DNA of 64,000 nucleotides, from NCBI RefSeq assembly GCF_017745675.1, contig NZ_JAFLJM010000004.1, positions 186,001 to 250,000 on the forward strand, written 5' to 3'. This DNA is from Alkalihalobacillus sp. BA299. Lineage in GTDB: Bacteria; Bacillota; Bacilli; Bacillales; Bacillaceae_F. Shown piece by piece: positions 1 through 7,823 of this stretch. The notes under the pieces are model-generated. The model had not been told where the DNA came from and made no database searches. It saw nothing but the letters and a program-made list of their open reading frames with translations. Numbering within the stretch: the stretch's first letter is position 1; each line of letters begins with the position of its first letter. The position numbers and the translations under genes are program-made.

Positions 1-216
1 TGTCGTTTTACCTGAAGATTCAGGTCCATACACTTCAATAATTCTCCCACGTGGATACCCACCTACACCAAGAGCAATATCTAATGCTAATGCACCACTT
101 GAAATCGTTGATACTCTTGTTTCAGCCTGCTCCCCCATCTTCATAATAGAACCTTTACCAAATTGCTTCTCAATTTGTCTTAACGCCATCTCTAATGCGG
201 CTTTTCTGTCACTCAT
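1..216 (-). CDS. recA: RecA recombinase, N-terminal 72 residues only
   Basis: RecA forms the nucleoprotein filament for homologous recombination and triggers LexA self-cleavage in the SOS response. The 72 visible residues match the RecA N-terminus (begins [20 protein letters not shown]) and end exactly in the Walker A loop GPESSGKTT (residues 64-72). The rest lies beyond the left edge of the window. The ATG at 214-216 has a GAGGAG ribosome-binding site about 8 bases upstream. A LexA-type operator and a good sigma-A promoter lie upstream, so SOS control is likely. In B. subtilis recA directly follows cinA; here a helicase gene separates them. Confidence 0.97.
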   Translation of the reverse strand, partial: MSDRKAALEMALRQIEKQFGKGSIMKMGEQAETRVSTISSGALALDIALGVGGYPRGRIIEVYGPESSGKTT

Positions 217-338
217 TATGTCATCTCCTCAAATATATGAAAATATTTTTTACCACTTCAAAGGCCATATTTTTAATACGCACATTGAATTTTTATATCA
301 ACCAAGTACGTAGCAACATATCTCATATGTCTCTACTT

Positions 339-367
339 ATGATAACTTGTTTTTTTTATTTTGCCAA
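339..367 (-). promoter_or_regulatory. sigma-A promoter of recA
   Basis: Read on the minus strand there is a -35 TTGGCA (362-367), a 17-base spacer and a -10 TATCAT (339-344), each one base from consensus. Transcription would start near 332, giving a leader of roughly 115 bases before the recA ATG. The promoter belongs to recA alone and is separate from the cinA-helicase unit. Confidence 0.6.
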
Positions 368-376
368 TAGATTTTA

Positions 377-390
377 CGAACATTTATTCG
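377..390 (-). promoter_or_regulatory. LexA (DinR) SOS box upstream of recA
   Basis: On the minus strand the site reads CGAATAAATGTTCG, one base off the Bacillus LexA consensus CGAACRNRYGTTYG (T in place of C at position 5). It lies 9 bases upstream of the recA -35 hexamer. The position and the gene it precedes agree with known SOS control of recA in Bacillus. Confidence 0.75.
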
Positions 391-465
391 TTTTTTATTT
401 AATGTATATAAATGGAATTAAGTAATGAGAAGGGAAATTAGAAGAGTGAGATAACATATAAACAA

Positions 466-533
466 AGTGTCAGGCACCTCAACCATGATATAAGCTTAAC
501 AGCTAAGATCTTCAATTGAGGGGCACAGACACT
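466..533. repeat. imperfect palindrome between helicase and recA
   Basis: The arms AGTGTCAGGCACCTCAA (466-482) and TTGAGGGGCACAGACACT (516-533) pair with a few mismatches around a loop of 33 bases. It lies just after the helicase stop and could end that transcript, but no run of T follows, so a plain intrinsic terminator is not convincing. The rest of the 217-549 gap holds the recA promoter and LexA box and no gene. Confidence 0.5.
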
Positions 534-549
534 AATAAGTCTTATATTA

Positions 550-2145
550 TCATTTTAATGGGCGTTTTTCACGTTTTGGACGTGGTTTAGCTGGCTCTAA
601 ATTTACTCGAGCACCATTAATCCGTGAATATCGAAGGGCTTCATAAACAAACGGTGCAACTTCTTCAGGAACTTCAACAAATGTAAACTTATCAAAAATA
701 TCGATTCGTCCAACAGCTTTACCTGGTATGCCAACGAGTTCAGAAATTTCCTCAATCAGAATTTTTGGACTCATATTTACATTTTTACCAACATTGATAA
801 AGAAGCGAACCATCCCTTTAGCACCACCGGTCTCACCGAAGTTATAGCCATCATCATCCATCGTATTATCATTAAGGAAGTTTCTCTTAAGCAAAGCAGT
901 AACAACTCTTTCTGCTGGGTATGTGTTAAGAAGTTCATGAACTAGTGGCGCAAACCATTCGCTATCTTTATCTTCATTCATTGCTTCTTCAATTTGCTTC
1001 TTCCATGTTTCTTGTTGTTTCTCTATCACTTCAGCAAAGGTTGGCACGTTTTCTGAAGGAATCGGCATCTTTATCTCATCTTCTATCGAACGCAAATGTT
1101 TCATTTCTCGTGGTGTTACTAATGTCAGCGCTAGCCCTTTTCTACCCGCACGTCCTGTTCTTCCAATTCGATGTACGTAGCTCTCAGGATCTTGCGGGAT
1201 ATCGTAGTTAATGACGTGGGTTACATTATCAACATCTATTCCACGGGCTGCGACATCGGTTGCAATTAAAAATTCGATTGTTGAGTCTCGGAATTTCTTC
1301 ATGACGTTGTCACGTTGTGATTGCGTTAAATCCCCATGTAAACCATCAGCAATATATCCTCTCGCCTGAAGTGCTTCGGTTAATTCCGAAACCCCTTTTT
1401 TCGTACGACAAAAAATAATTCCAAGATCAATTTCCTCACTATCAATAATACGACAAAGTGAGTCTAATTTATTACGTTCCAGCACTTTATAGTAGACTTG
1501 ATCAATTGATGGTGCAGTAACCTCTCCTTTACTGATTGCAACCAGCTTCGGCTTTTTCATATATTTGTATGAAAGTTTTTTTATTGGAGGAGGCATTGTC
1601 GCTGAGAACAATAAAGTTTGTCGTTCACGGTTTACCTGCTTTAAAATGGCTTCAATGTCTTCAATAAAACCCATATCTAACATTTCATCTGCTTCGTCAA
1701 GTACTACCGTATGTACTCTATCAAGAGTTAATGTCTGTCTTCTAATATGATCTGTAATTCGACCAGGAGTACCTATAACAACTTGCACCCCTTGTTTCAA
1801 TGCTCGAATTTGGTGTGAAATCGATTGACCTCCATAAATAGGTAATGTTCGTATTTTTTTGTACTTCGTTAACTTTTGCAGTTCTCCTGAAACTTGAATC
1901 GCTAATTCACGTGTCGGCGTTAAAATAAGTGCTTGAACATAGCGGTCCTCTGTTACTTTGTCTACAACAGGAATACCAAACGCGGCAGTTTTTCCTGTTC
2001 CTGTTTGAGCTTGTCCAATTACATCATCCCCAGATAAGATGACAGGGATTGCCTTTTCTTGGATAGGAGATGGCTCTTCAAATCCCATATCATGAATTGC
2101 TTTTTTCACTTGGTCTGTAATATTAAAATCTTTAAAATAACTCAT
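550..2145 (-). CDS. DEAD-box RNA helicase with DbpA-type RNA-binding domain
   Basis: This is an ATP-dependent RNA helicase of the CsdA/DeaD-CshA type, expected to act in ribosome assembly, mRNA decay or cold adaptation. Visible motifs are the Q motif near residues 22-34, motif I AQTGTGKT (46-53), PTREL (77-81), DEAD (150-153), SAT (181-183) and HRIGRTGRAGRKG in the second RecA-like lobe. After an extended linker there is a DbpA-like RNA-recognition fold (roughly 440-510) and a short basic tail. The 531 residues match the full-length family. The gene starts 17 bases after cinA ends and is probably co-transcribed with it. Its place between cinA and recA is unusual for Bacillus. The exact paralogue (cshA, cshB, deaD) cannot be fixed from sequence alone. 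Confidence 0.93.
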   Translation of the reverse strand: MSYFKDFNITDQVKKAIHDMGFEEPSPIQEKAIPVILSGDDVIGQAQTGTGKTAAFGIPVVDKVTEDRYVQALILTPTRELAIQVSGELQKLTKYKKIRTLPIYGGQSISHQIRALKQGVQVVIGTPGRITDHIRRQTLTLDRVHTVVLDEADEMLDMGFIEDIEAILKQVNRERQTLLFSATMPPPIKKLSYKYMKKPKLVAISKGEVTAPSIDQVYYKVLERNKLDSLCRIIDSEEIDLGIIFCRTKKGVSELTEALQARGYIADGLHGDLTQSQRDNVMKKFRDSTIEFLIATDVAARGIDVDNVTHVINYDIPQDPESYVHRIGRTGRAGRKGLALTLVTPREMKHLRSIEDEIKMPIPSENVPTFAEVIEKQQETWKKQIEEAMNEDKDSEWFAPLVHELLNTYPAERVVTALLKRNFLNDNTMDDDGYNFGETGGAKGMVRFFINVGKNVNMSPKILIEEISELVGIPGKAVGRIDIFDKFTFVEVPEEVAPFVYEALRYSRINGARVNLEPAKPRPKREKRPLK

Positions 2146-2162
2146 GCTCTATAATTCCACCT

Positions 2163-3395
2163 TTATAATTCTTTCAGCAAGTAATAGCAGCCATATTTTA
2201 CAGATCGTTCTCTAATTTGTCCGCGAGTACCAGATAGATTTAATGAAAATGCTTTTGACTCGCCATTTGGTAAAGCAACACCAATAAATACAGTACCTAC
2301 ACCCTTACCCTCAACTTGATTCGGTCCTGCTACACCTGTAAAACTAATCCCAACATCAGCTTTACATAACCTCCTAATACCTTCTGCCATTTCAATAGCA
2401 CATTCGTTACTGACCGCACCATACTCTGCTAATGTATTTTTTGACACCGAAAGGATTTTCTCCTTCATTTCGTTAGAATAACTTACGACACCACTAGAAA
2501 AAACTTCAGAAACACCCGCATAATTTGTAAGTTGTTGACTAAACAATCCACCTGTTAAACTTTCAGCGGTTGCTATTTTGATTTTTTTTGTTAATAACCT
2601 ATTCACTAACTCTTGCATAAGCGATGTATCATCATAGCCATAAAAAAACGACCCAACTCGAGCTAGTATTTTAGCCTCTAATTCATCTAATAATGAGAGC
2701 GCTTCTACTTTTTCATTATGCTTCACAGTTAAGCGTAACGTCACATCCCCATCGCCTGCTAGCGGTGCAATGGTTGGGTTACTTTGTGCTTCAATTAAAT
2801 CTATTAGAACTTCTTCAAGTTTAGCCTCACCAATGCCAAAGAACCGAAGGACTCTTGAATGAATAATAGACTGTTCATGCAAGTGCGCTAATAAATAGGA
2901 CTGTCCATAAGTAGTAAACATTGGCTTTAATTCCTTTGGAGGACCAGGTAATAACATATAATGAATGCCATCTTTACATATTGCCATTCCAGGGGCCATA
3001 CCATGATCATTATTTAAAACGGTAGCTTCTTCAAAAACTAGAGCTTGTTTTTTATTATTTTCTGTCATAGTTCTCTTACTATTAACAAAGTAAGCTTCGA
3101 TACGTTGCAATGAAGGCATATCGTAATTCAACGAGCAATTTAATAGTTCCGCAACCGCTTCTTTTGTTAAATCATCTTTAGTCGGCCCTAGGCCTCCTGT
3201 AATGATAATAAGATTCGCTCTCTTTTTGGCTTGTTTAATGGCTTCTTGTAGACGGGTCTTATTATCGCCTACAACTGTATGGTAATAGACGTTAATGCCG
3301 AGTGGAGCTAGTTGTTGAGATAGAAATTGACCATTTGTGTTAGCAATTTGACCTAATAAGAGCTCCGAACCTACAGCAATTATTTCACTGTTCAT
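2163..3395 (-). CDS. cinA: CinA, nicotinamide-nucleotide amidase family protein
   Basis: CinA joins an N-terminal MoaB/MoCF-like domain (about residues 1-170, with [10 protein letters not shown] and LLPGPPKEL motifs) to a C-terminal amidase-type domain (about 250-405) with the AESLTGG serine motif. The family hydrolyses nicotinamide mononucleotide and ADP-ribose-type compounds in pyridine-nucleotide salvage; in naturally competent Gram-positives it is competence-induced. The length (410 residues) is normal. The ATG follows a GAGGTG site. It lies 54 bases downstream of pgsA and directly upstream of the helicase, so pgsA-cinA-helicase probably form one unit. Confidence 0.95.
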   Translation of the reverse strand: MNSEIIAVGSELLLGQIANTNGQFLSQQLAPLGINVYYHTVVGDNKTRLQEAIKQAKKRANLIIITGGLGPTKDDLTKEAVAELLNCSLNYDMPSLQRIEAYFVNSKRTMTENNKKQALVFEEATVLNNDHGMAPGMAICKDGIHYMLLPGPPKELKPMFTTYGQSYLLAHLHEQSIIHSRVLRFFGIGEAKLEEVLIDLIEAQSNPTIAPLAGDGDVTLRLTVKHNEKVEALSLLDELEAKILARVGSFFYGYDDTSLMQELVNRLLTKKIKIATAESLTGGLFSQQLTNYAGVSEVFSSGVVSYSNEMKEKILSVSKNTLAEYGAVSNECAIEMAEGIRRLCKADVGISFTGVAGPNQVEGKGVGTVFIGVALPNGESKAFSLNLSGTRGQIRERSVKYGCYYLLKEL

Positions 3396-3449
3396 TCATG
3401 CACCTCACATACAGAATTGTTGACATGAAAATACCAATATATGGCTGAA

Positions 3450-4025
3450 TTATGCCTTTAAGAAAATATGTTTATTTTTCATAAAATAATCGATGCCCGA
3501 AATAATCGTTAATATGGTTGCTATCCATAACATAAGCTTAGCAAACGGGAATCCTAATGGTGCGAACGGAAAATTATGTAACATCAACGTAGAGATAGCA
3601 ATAATTTGAAATACCGTTTTGAGCTTACCTAAAGGGCTAGCAGCAATAACTGAACCATCAGCAGCTGCGACGAGTCTTACACCAGTAACAGCAAATTCAC
3701 GGCTTAAAATGACGATAACCATCCATGCAGGAGCCAATTGTAATTCAACTAGAGAAATCAGAGCAGCTGTAATTAATAGCTTATCCGCTAAAGGGTCTAA
3801 AAACTTCCCTAGATTTGTTACAAGCTTATATTTCCTAGCATAATAGCCATCTAACCAATCTGTTGCTGCAGCGATAATAAAAATTAACGCTGCTATAAAA
3901 TGGGAAACTGGAATAATTGTACCAAGTATTTTAATGGTTCCTAGGTCCATTGGAACAATTAAAAATATCATAAAGATGGGAATAAGACAAATTCTAGAAA
4001 TTGTAATTTGATTTGGAACGTTCAC
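3450..4025 (-). CDS. pgsA: phosphatidylglycerophosphate synthase
   Basis: This membrane enzyme condenses CDP-diacylglycerol with glycerol-3-phosphate, the committed step to phosphatidylglycerol. The CDP-alcohol phosphotransferase signature is complete: D59-G60, A63-R64, G73, D77 and D81, within DGYYARKYKLVTNLGKFLD. Several hydrophobic segments before and after it are transmembrane helices. The length (191 residues) is typical. The start is GTG at 4023-4025 behind a GGGAGG site. It lies 34 bases after yajQ and upstream of cinA, as in B. subtilis (pgsA-cinA). Confidence 0.96.
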   Translation of the reverse strand: MNVPNQITISRICLIPIFMIFLIVPMDLGTIKILGTIIPVSHFIAALIFIIAAATDWLDGYYARKYKLVTNLGKFLDPLADKLLITAALISLVELQLAPAWMVIVILSREFAVTGVRLVAAADGSVIAASPLGKLKTVFQIIAISTLMLHNFPFAPLGFPFAKLMLWIATILTIISGIDYFMKNKHIFLKA

Positions 4026-4059
4026 AAAGATCCTCCCTAACTTTAACTTTTCAACTTAT

Positions 4060-4554
4060 TTAACGCATATTGACAAATTGAACAGGGAACTCCAAATCTT
4101 TTGATTTTATTAGTTGAATAACATCCTGTAAGTCATCGATGTTTTTTGCAGTCACTCGAATTTGCTCATTTTGAATTTGCGCTTTTACCTTTACCTTAGA
4201 GTCTCTTATTAATTTTGTTACCTCTTTCGCCCGTTCTGTACTAATGCCGGAAACAAGTGTAATCACTTGACGAATAGTCCCACCTGATGCTTTTTCAATT
4301 TTACCAAAATCCATTGACTTTTGTGAAAGGCCACGTCTAATAAATTTACCCTTTAACACATCAATAACACTTTCTAACTTGTATTCATCATCAGAAATCA
4401 ACGTTATTTTGTCATTATCTGTACGTTCTATGGAACTCTTAGACCCTTTAAAGTCGTATCTTGTTTGGATTTCTTTTACAGCTTGTTGTATAGCATTATC
4501 TACTTCTTGTAAATTAATTTCAGAAACAATATCAAAAGAATGTTCTTTAGCCAT
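4060..4554 (-). CDS. YajQ-family nucleotide-binding protein (UPF0234)
   Basis: A 164-residue YajQ protein made of two ferredoxin-like halves. It begins [13 protein letters not shown] and carries the family hallmarks [12 protein letters not shown] and, near the C-terminus, [10 protein letters not shown]. Homologues bind nucleotides, and some Gram-negative members bind cyclic di-GMP; the role in Bacilli is not settled. In B. subtilis the orthologue (yitK) sits elsewhere, so its place between rodZ and pgsA is a local rearrangement. An AAGGAAGGA site precedes the ATG. Confidence 0.93.
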   Translation of the reverse strand: MAKEHSFDIVSEINLQEVDNAIQQAVKEIQTRYDFKGSKSSIERTDNDKITLISDDEYKLESVIDVLKGKFIRRGLSQKSMDFGKIEKASGGTIRQVITLVSGISTERAKEVTKLIRDSKVKVKAQIQNEQIRVTAKNIDDLQDVIQLIKSKDLEFPVQFVNMR

Positions 4555-4683
4555 AATTTTACATCCTTCCTTACTTTAAAAAGTATATACCCATGTCAAC
4601 TTAATAACTATTGTACCATAGGTTATACCAAATTGAGAAATTGTTGTAACATTGTTATAACCTACAATATTAACACATAAGAA

Positions 4684-4712
4684 GAGCGAAGAGGATGACT
4701 GTACTCTTCGCT
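4684..4712 (-). terminator. intrinsic terminator after rodZ
   Basis: A 9-base-pair stem (AGCGAAGAG with CTCTTCGCT) around a loop of about 11 bases lies directly after the rodZ stop on the minus strand. The following tract is T-rich but interrupted (CTTCTTATG), so termination may be only partial. It separates rodZ from yajQ. Confidence 0.7.
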
Positions 4713-4718
4713 TATTGA

Positions 4719-5618
4719 TTATTGATTTGCAGGTTGAAAAACAATCGTTATTTTTTGGTGAACAACATCAAGTGGAAGTTCAAATGGTTCATCATTAATT
4801 TCCATAGTTACATTTTGCGAAGCACCAAGGTTGAAAGTGATTTCTTCTTCTGAACTAAAATCATATTCTAATTCATCTCCTCCTTTTGCTTCAGATGCAT
4901 AAAAAGAGTTCCCTTTTGCATTTTGAATTCCAACGTAGCTTCGCCCAGTAAAGGAGAGCTTAACTTCAAATGTATCGACCCCATCTAATGTATAAAAGCT
5001 CTGGTTACCAGATATATTTGTTTGAGTAAGCTGTTGCTCTTGTGTTGGTTCTTCAACCACTTCTTCAGCTGGGACTGCCTGATCCTCATCTGTTTGATCT
5101 TGCGCTTCATCTTCTTCATTTGGTATTCCTTCTCCAGAAGGGATTTCTTCACTAATTTCTCCTTCAAAAGCATCATCTTGTTCCTCTGTGATAACTCCAT
5201 CTGCACCATCTTTGGTGTTCATTTGGGCAAAAACCCAAATAACACCAAAAACTACTATAATAATGATCCCAGCGATTAACGCAGGAATTATTGAATAGCC
5301 TTTTGTTTTTTTCTTAGAATTAGTTGGTGTTTTTTTGGCGCGGACAGTTCGTCTAGAAGGTAATTCAGGTCCTTCTTTATGAGGGTTAGGTAGTTCATTA
5401 CCAAACTCTTGAAGAATTTGTTCAGCGTCTAACCCAACAGCTTCGGCGTAATTTTTAACAAATGCACGTGCATAAAACTTTCCTGGTAGCGCATCAAAAT
5501 TACCTTCTTCAATTGCGAGAAGATACCGTTTTTGAATCTTCGTTGTCTTCTGTAAATCATCTAGGTTTATTTCTTTTTGTTCTCTTGCTTCTTTTAATCT
5601 TTGGCCTAATTCAGACAA
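4719..5618 (-). CDS. ymfM: RodZ-like membrane protein (YmfM), HTH plus C-terminal DUF4115
   Basis: RodZ links the MreB cytoskeleton to the membrane during rod-shaped growth. The protein has an N-terminal Cro/RodZ helix-turn-helix domain (about residues 1-75), a basic linker, one transmembrane helix (about 125-150), a long acidic, glutamate-rich extracellular linker and a C-terminal beta domain (DUF4115). I start it at TTG 5616-5618, giving MSELGQRLKEAREQK and proper spacing from AGGTG. A GTG at 5625-5627 would overlap that site. It follows ymfK by 17 bases and ends at its own hairpin. Confidence 0.9.
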   Translation of the reverse strand: MSELGQRLKEAREQKEINLDDLQKTTKIQKRYLLAIEEGNFDALPGKFYARAFVKNYAEAVGLDAEQILQEFGNELPNPHKEGPELPSRRTVRAKKTPTNSKKKTKGYSIIPALIAGIIIIVVFGVIWVFAQMNTKDGADGVITEEQDDAFEGEISEEIPSGEGIPNEEDEAQDQTDEDQAVPAEEVVEEPTQEQQLTQTNISGNQSFYTLDGVDTFEVKLSFTGRSYVGIQNAKGNSFYASEAKGGDELEYDFSSEEEITFNLGASQNVTMEINDEPFELPLDVVHQKITIVFQPANQ

Positions 5619-5635
5619 TGAAAACACCTACCAAC

Positions 5636-6403
5636 TTAACTAATATCGAAAGATGAAAAACCAGATTCAACGACATCATATGAAATCTCCTCTGACTCAT
5701 CGTTTCGCAACTCAATGATTGTATCGAAATCGTCTAATGTAAATTCAGTTTCCCTTACAAAAATATCAGGGTGTTCAATAACCTTGACTGCCGGAAGTCT
5801 CATCACATCATTTACTAATATTCTGTGTTTTTCAGTTGCTCTCATCGTAGACACAATTCCATCAATAATATAAATATGATTTCCGCCCAATTCATCATCG
5901 GCTAACTGACTTCTTACAGTTTGTCTAAGTAATGTCGATGAAATAAAAGACCACCTTTTATTTGCACAAACACTAGCTGCTACAACCGATTCGGTTTTTC
6001 CAACACGAGGCATACCACGAATTCCAATTAACGAATGTTCATTCTTTTTCATTAGCTCTGCCATAAAATCAACTAGTAAACCCAATTCATTACGTACGAA
6101 ACGAAATGTTTTTTTATCATCTGCGTCACGTTCAATATAACGTCCATGACGGATCGCCATTCGATCTCTTAAATGAGGTTCACGTAGCTTTATGACTGTT
6201 ATATTGTCAATTGTATTAAGTATTGAATGAAACCTTTCAATTTGGTCATCACAAGTACTACGAATGAGCATACCACGCCGTCTGTCTTCAACTCCATTTA
6301 TTGTAACAATATTAATGGATAACATTCCAAGGAGTGATGCAATATCCCCCAATAATCCAGGTCGATTTTTATGTATTTGATACTCTAAATACCATTCTTT
6401 CAT
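5636..6403 (-). CDS. ymfK: YmfK, DUF3388 protein with ACT-like and P-loop-like regions
   Basis: This conserved Bacillaceae protein (255 residues) has no firm function. The first 80 or so residues look like an ACT domain (HKNRPGLLGDIASLLG, then NIVTINGVEDRRRGML), a fold that usually senses small ligands. A segment GMPRVGKTE in the middle fits the Walker A pattern GxxxxGKT, so nucleotide binding is possible. The C-terminus is acidic. The start has a strong GGAGGGAGGG site. Position between ymfJ and rodZ matches B. subtilis ymfJ-ymfK-ymfL/M. The name rests on family resemblance and synteny; the domain reading is my inference. Confidence 0.88.
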   Translation of the reverse strand: MKEWYLEYQIHKNRPGLLGDIASLLGMLSINIVTINGVEDRRRGMLIRSTCDDQIERFHSILNTIDNITVIKLREPHLRDRMAIRHGRYIERDADDKKTFRFVRNELGLLVDFMAELMKKNEHSLIGIRGMPRVGKTESVVAASVCANKRWSFISSTLLRQTVRSQLADDELGGNHIYIIDGIVSTMRATEKHRILVNDVMRLPAVKVIEHPDIFVRETEFTLDDFDTIIELRNDESEEISYDVVESGFSSFDIS

Positions 6404-6572
6404 ATTTTGTACCCTCCCTCCTTTGATTAAAGGTTATCCCATTTGAGCTCATCTTGTTTGAGAACTTTGTATATGTATTATTTATTCCAAACATTTATTT
6501 TTATTAATAAATAAAATTGTTTTGAATTATCAATAAATTAATCAGTATGAATCATTTGCCATTTGAACTTCT

Positions 6573-6602
6573 ATAATATCATTTTACGCTAATACTTGTC
6601 GA
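6573..6602 (-). promoter_or_regulatory. candidate sigma-A promoter of ymfK
   Basis: TCGACA (6597-6602), an 18-base spacer and TATTAT (6573-6578) on the minus strand are each one base from consensus. The site lies about 170 bases upstream of the ymfK ATG. The remaining part of the 6404-6758 gap is AT-rich, with the ymfJ terminator at its right end and no gene I can support. Confidence 0.4.
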
Positions 6603-6725
6603 ATAAACAAGTCATTTCTATTGACTTCTCATAGTTTTTCACATCACAATTAATTTTCAAACATTTTTCTAACATCACTTGAGATGCTGTTTGTCATGTT
6701 CTATTTTTTATTTCTCTTTACAACG

Positions 6726-6752
6726 AAAAAGTGCTGCAAATCATTGCAGCAC
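6726..6752 (-). terminator. intrinsic terminator after ymfJ
   Basis: A 9-base-pair stem GTGCTGCAA/TTGCAGCAC with a 4-base loop (6731-6752), followed on the minus strand by five T residues (6726-6730). It ends the ymfF-ymfH-ymfI-ymfJ unit and separates it from ymfK. Confidence 0.85.
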
Positions 6753-6758
6753 CTTCGA

Positions 6759-7010
6759 TTATTGATTGTTTTGTATAAGCTTCACCATCATATTGGCAAT
6801 AGCGTGTTGTTCTTGCACATCTGCTACTTTCCATAAATCAGCTAAAATACGCTCTTGTTCATTTTTAGGTTCAACTTGTTGTGCTAAGTATTCTCCTACT
6901 TGATAAGCTACATCGGAAATAACGGCTTGGTTCATTCCCTCATTTTGTGCTTGGTTAAGACGATCTCCTAGAAAGTCCTTCCACTGATCCCAATTATCTA
7001 AAACTGACAT
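6759..7010 (-). CDS. ymfJ: YmfJ, DUF3243 small protein
   Basis: An 83-residue, soluble, helix-rich and acidic protein starting MSVLDNWDQWKDFLGDRL, characteristic of the DUF3243 family found across Bacillaceae. No catalytic motif is visible and its function is unknown. A strong GGAGGG site precedes the ATG. It is the last gene of the ymfF-ymfH-ymfI-ymfJ cluster and is followed directly by an intrinsic terminator. Confidence 0.9.
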   Translation of the reverse strand: MSVLDNWDQWKDFLGDRLNQAQNEGMNQAVISDVAYQVGEYLAQQVEPKNEQERILADLWKVADVQEQHAIANMMVKLIQNNQ

Positions 7011-7097
7011 ATTTATCCCTCCTTAATATTAAGTTCAAACATAGTTTTTCATGAAAGAAGGGATATTATGCAAAATGAATATGGCAAAAAATTGACG

Positions 7098-7823
7098 TTA
7101 ACAATACCATGCACCATTTACCGATATAATTTGGCCATTAATATAACTAGCTTCATTTGATGTCAAAAAAGACACGACATTAGCTACCTCCACAGACTTA
7201 CCTAGTCTACCCATGGGAATTTCTTCTTTAAGCATATGTATTTCTTCTTTATTAAATTGTGATAGCATATTTGTTTCTATTGCTCCTGGTGCAACACCAT
7301 TGACACGAACATTAGATAAACCAACTTCTTTAGCTAATGCTTTAACAAATGAATTTAGCCCTCCCTTTACTGCAGAATAAACTACCTCACACGAAGCTCC
7401 AGTTAATCCCCAAATTGAGGAAATGACCATGATATTACCACTTTGCTTTTTAATCATGGATGGTAATAACGCTTTTGTGATTTGAATAGGTGATGCCAAA
7501 TGAAGCTGGATGCTTTTCTCGATTTCCTCATCTTTCATGTCTGTTAATAAGCCATAGTAGGTTGAACCACTATTATGAATAATAACATCAATTGGTTCAT
7601 GTAGCTGCTTTACTAGTCGAGTTGCTGATGCTTTTTGTGACAAATCTGCTTGAATAAGATGAACGTCAACACCATAAGCCTTACAATTATGAGCGACTTT
7701 TTGAATGTTTTGCTCATTCTTATAATAGTGTAAGTAAAGTGAAAAACCACGGGCAGCCATTTTTTCAGCAATGGCTGCCCCGATATCTCCACTTGCCCCA
7801 GTAATTAAGCAAGTTTGATTCAA
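7098..7823 (-). CDS. ymfI: EF-P 5-aminopentanone reductase (SDR family)
   Basis: YmfI reduces the 5-aminopentanone group on elongation factor P to 5-aminopentanol, the modification that lets EF-P rescue polyproline stalls in Bacillus. The SDR features are TGASGDIG (8-15, cofactor loop), NSG near residue 84, catalytic Ser135/136, Tyr149 and Lys153 in YSAVK, and a C-terminal YINGQIISVNG. The length (241 residues) is typical. The start is TTG at 7821-7823, 8 bases from GGAGG and directly abutting the TAA of ymfH, so the two are translationally linked. A generic 3-oxoacyl-ACP reductase is the alternative; the neighbours favour YmfI. Confidence 0.9.
   Translation of the reverse strand: MNQTCLITGASGDIGAAIAEKMAARGFSLYLHYYKNEQNIQKVAHNCKAYGVDVHLIQADLSQKASATRLVKQLHEPIDVIIHNSGSTYYGLLTDMKDEEIEKSIQLHLASPIQITKALLPSMIKKQSGNIMVISSIWGLTGASCEVVYSAVKGGLNSFVKALAKEVGLSNVRVNGVAPGAIETNMLSQFNKEEIHMLKEEIPMGRLGKSVEVANVVSFLTSNEASYINGQIISVNGAWYC

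Noticed and set aside
195-425. 76-residue plus-strand frame over the recA start and promoter
   Set aside because: It overlaps the recA 5' end, LexA box and promoter, has no ribosome-binding site and an AT-driven composition rich in Phe, Ile and Leu.
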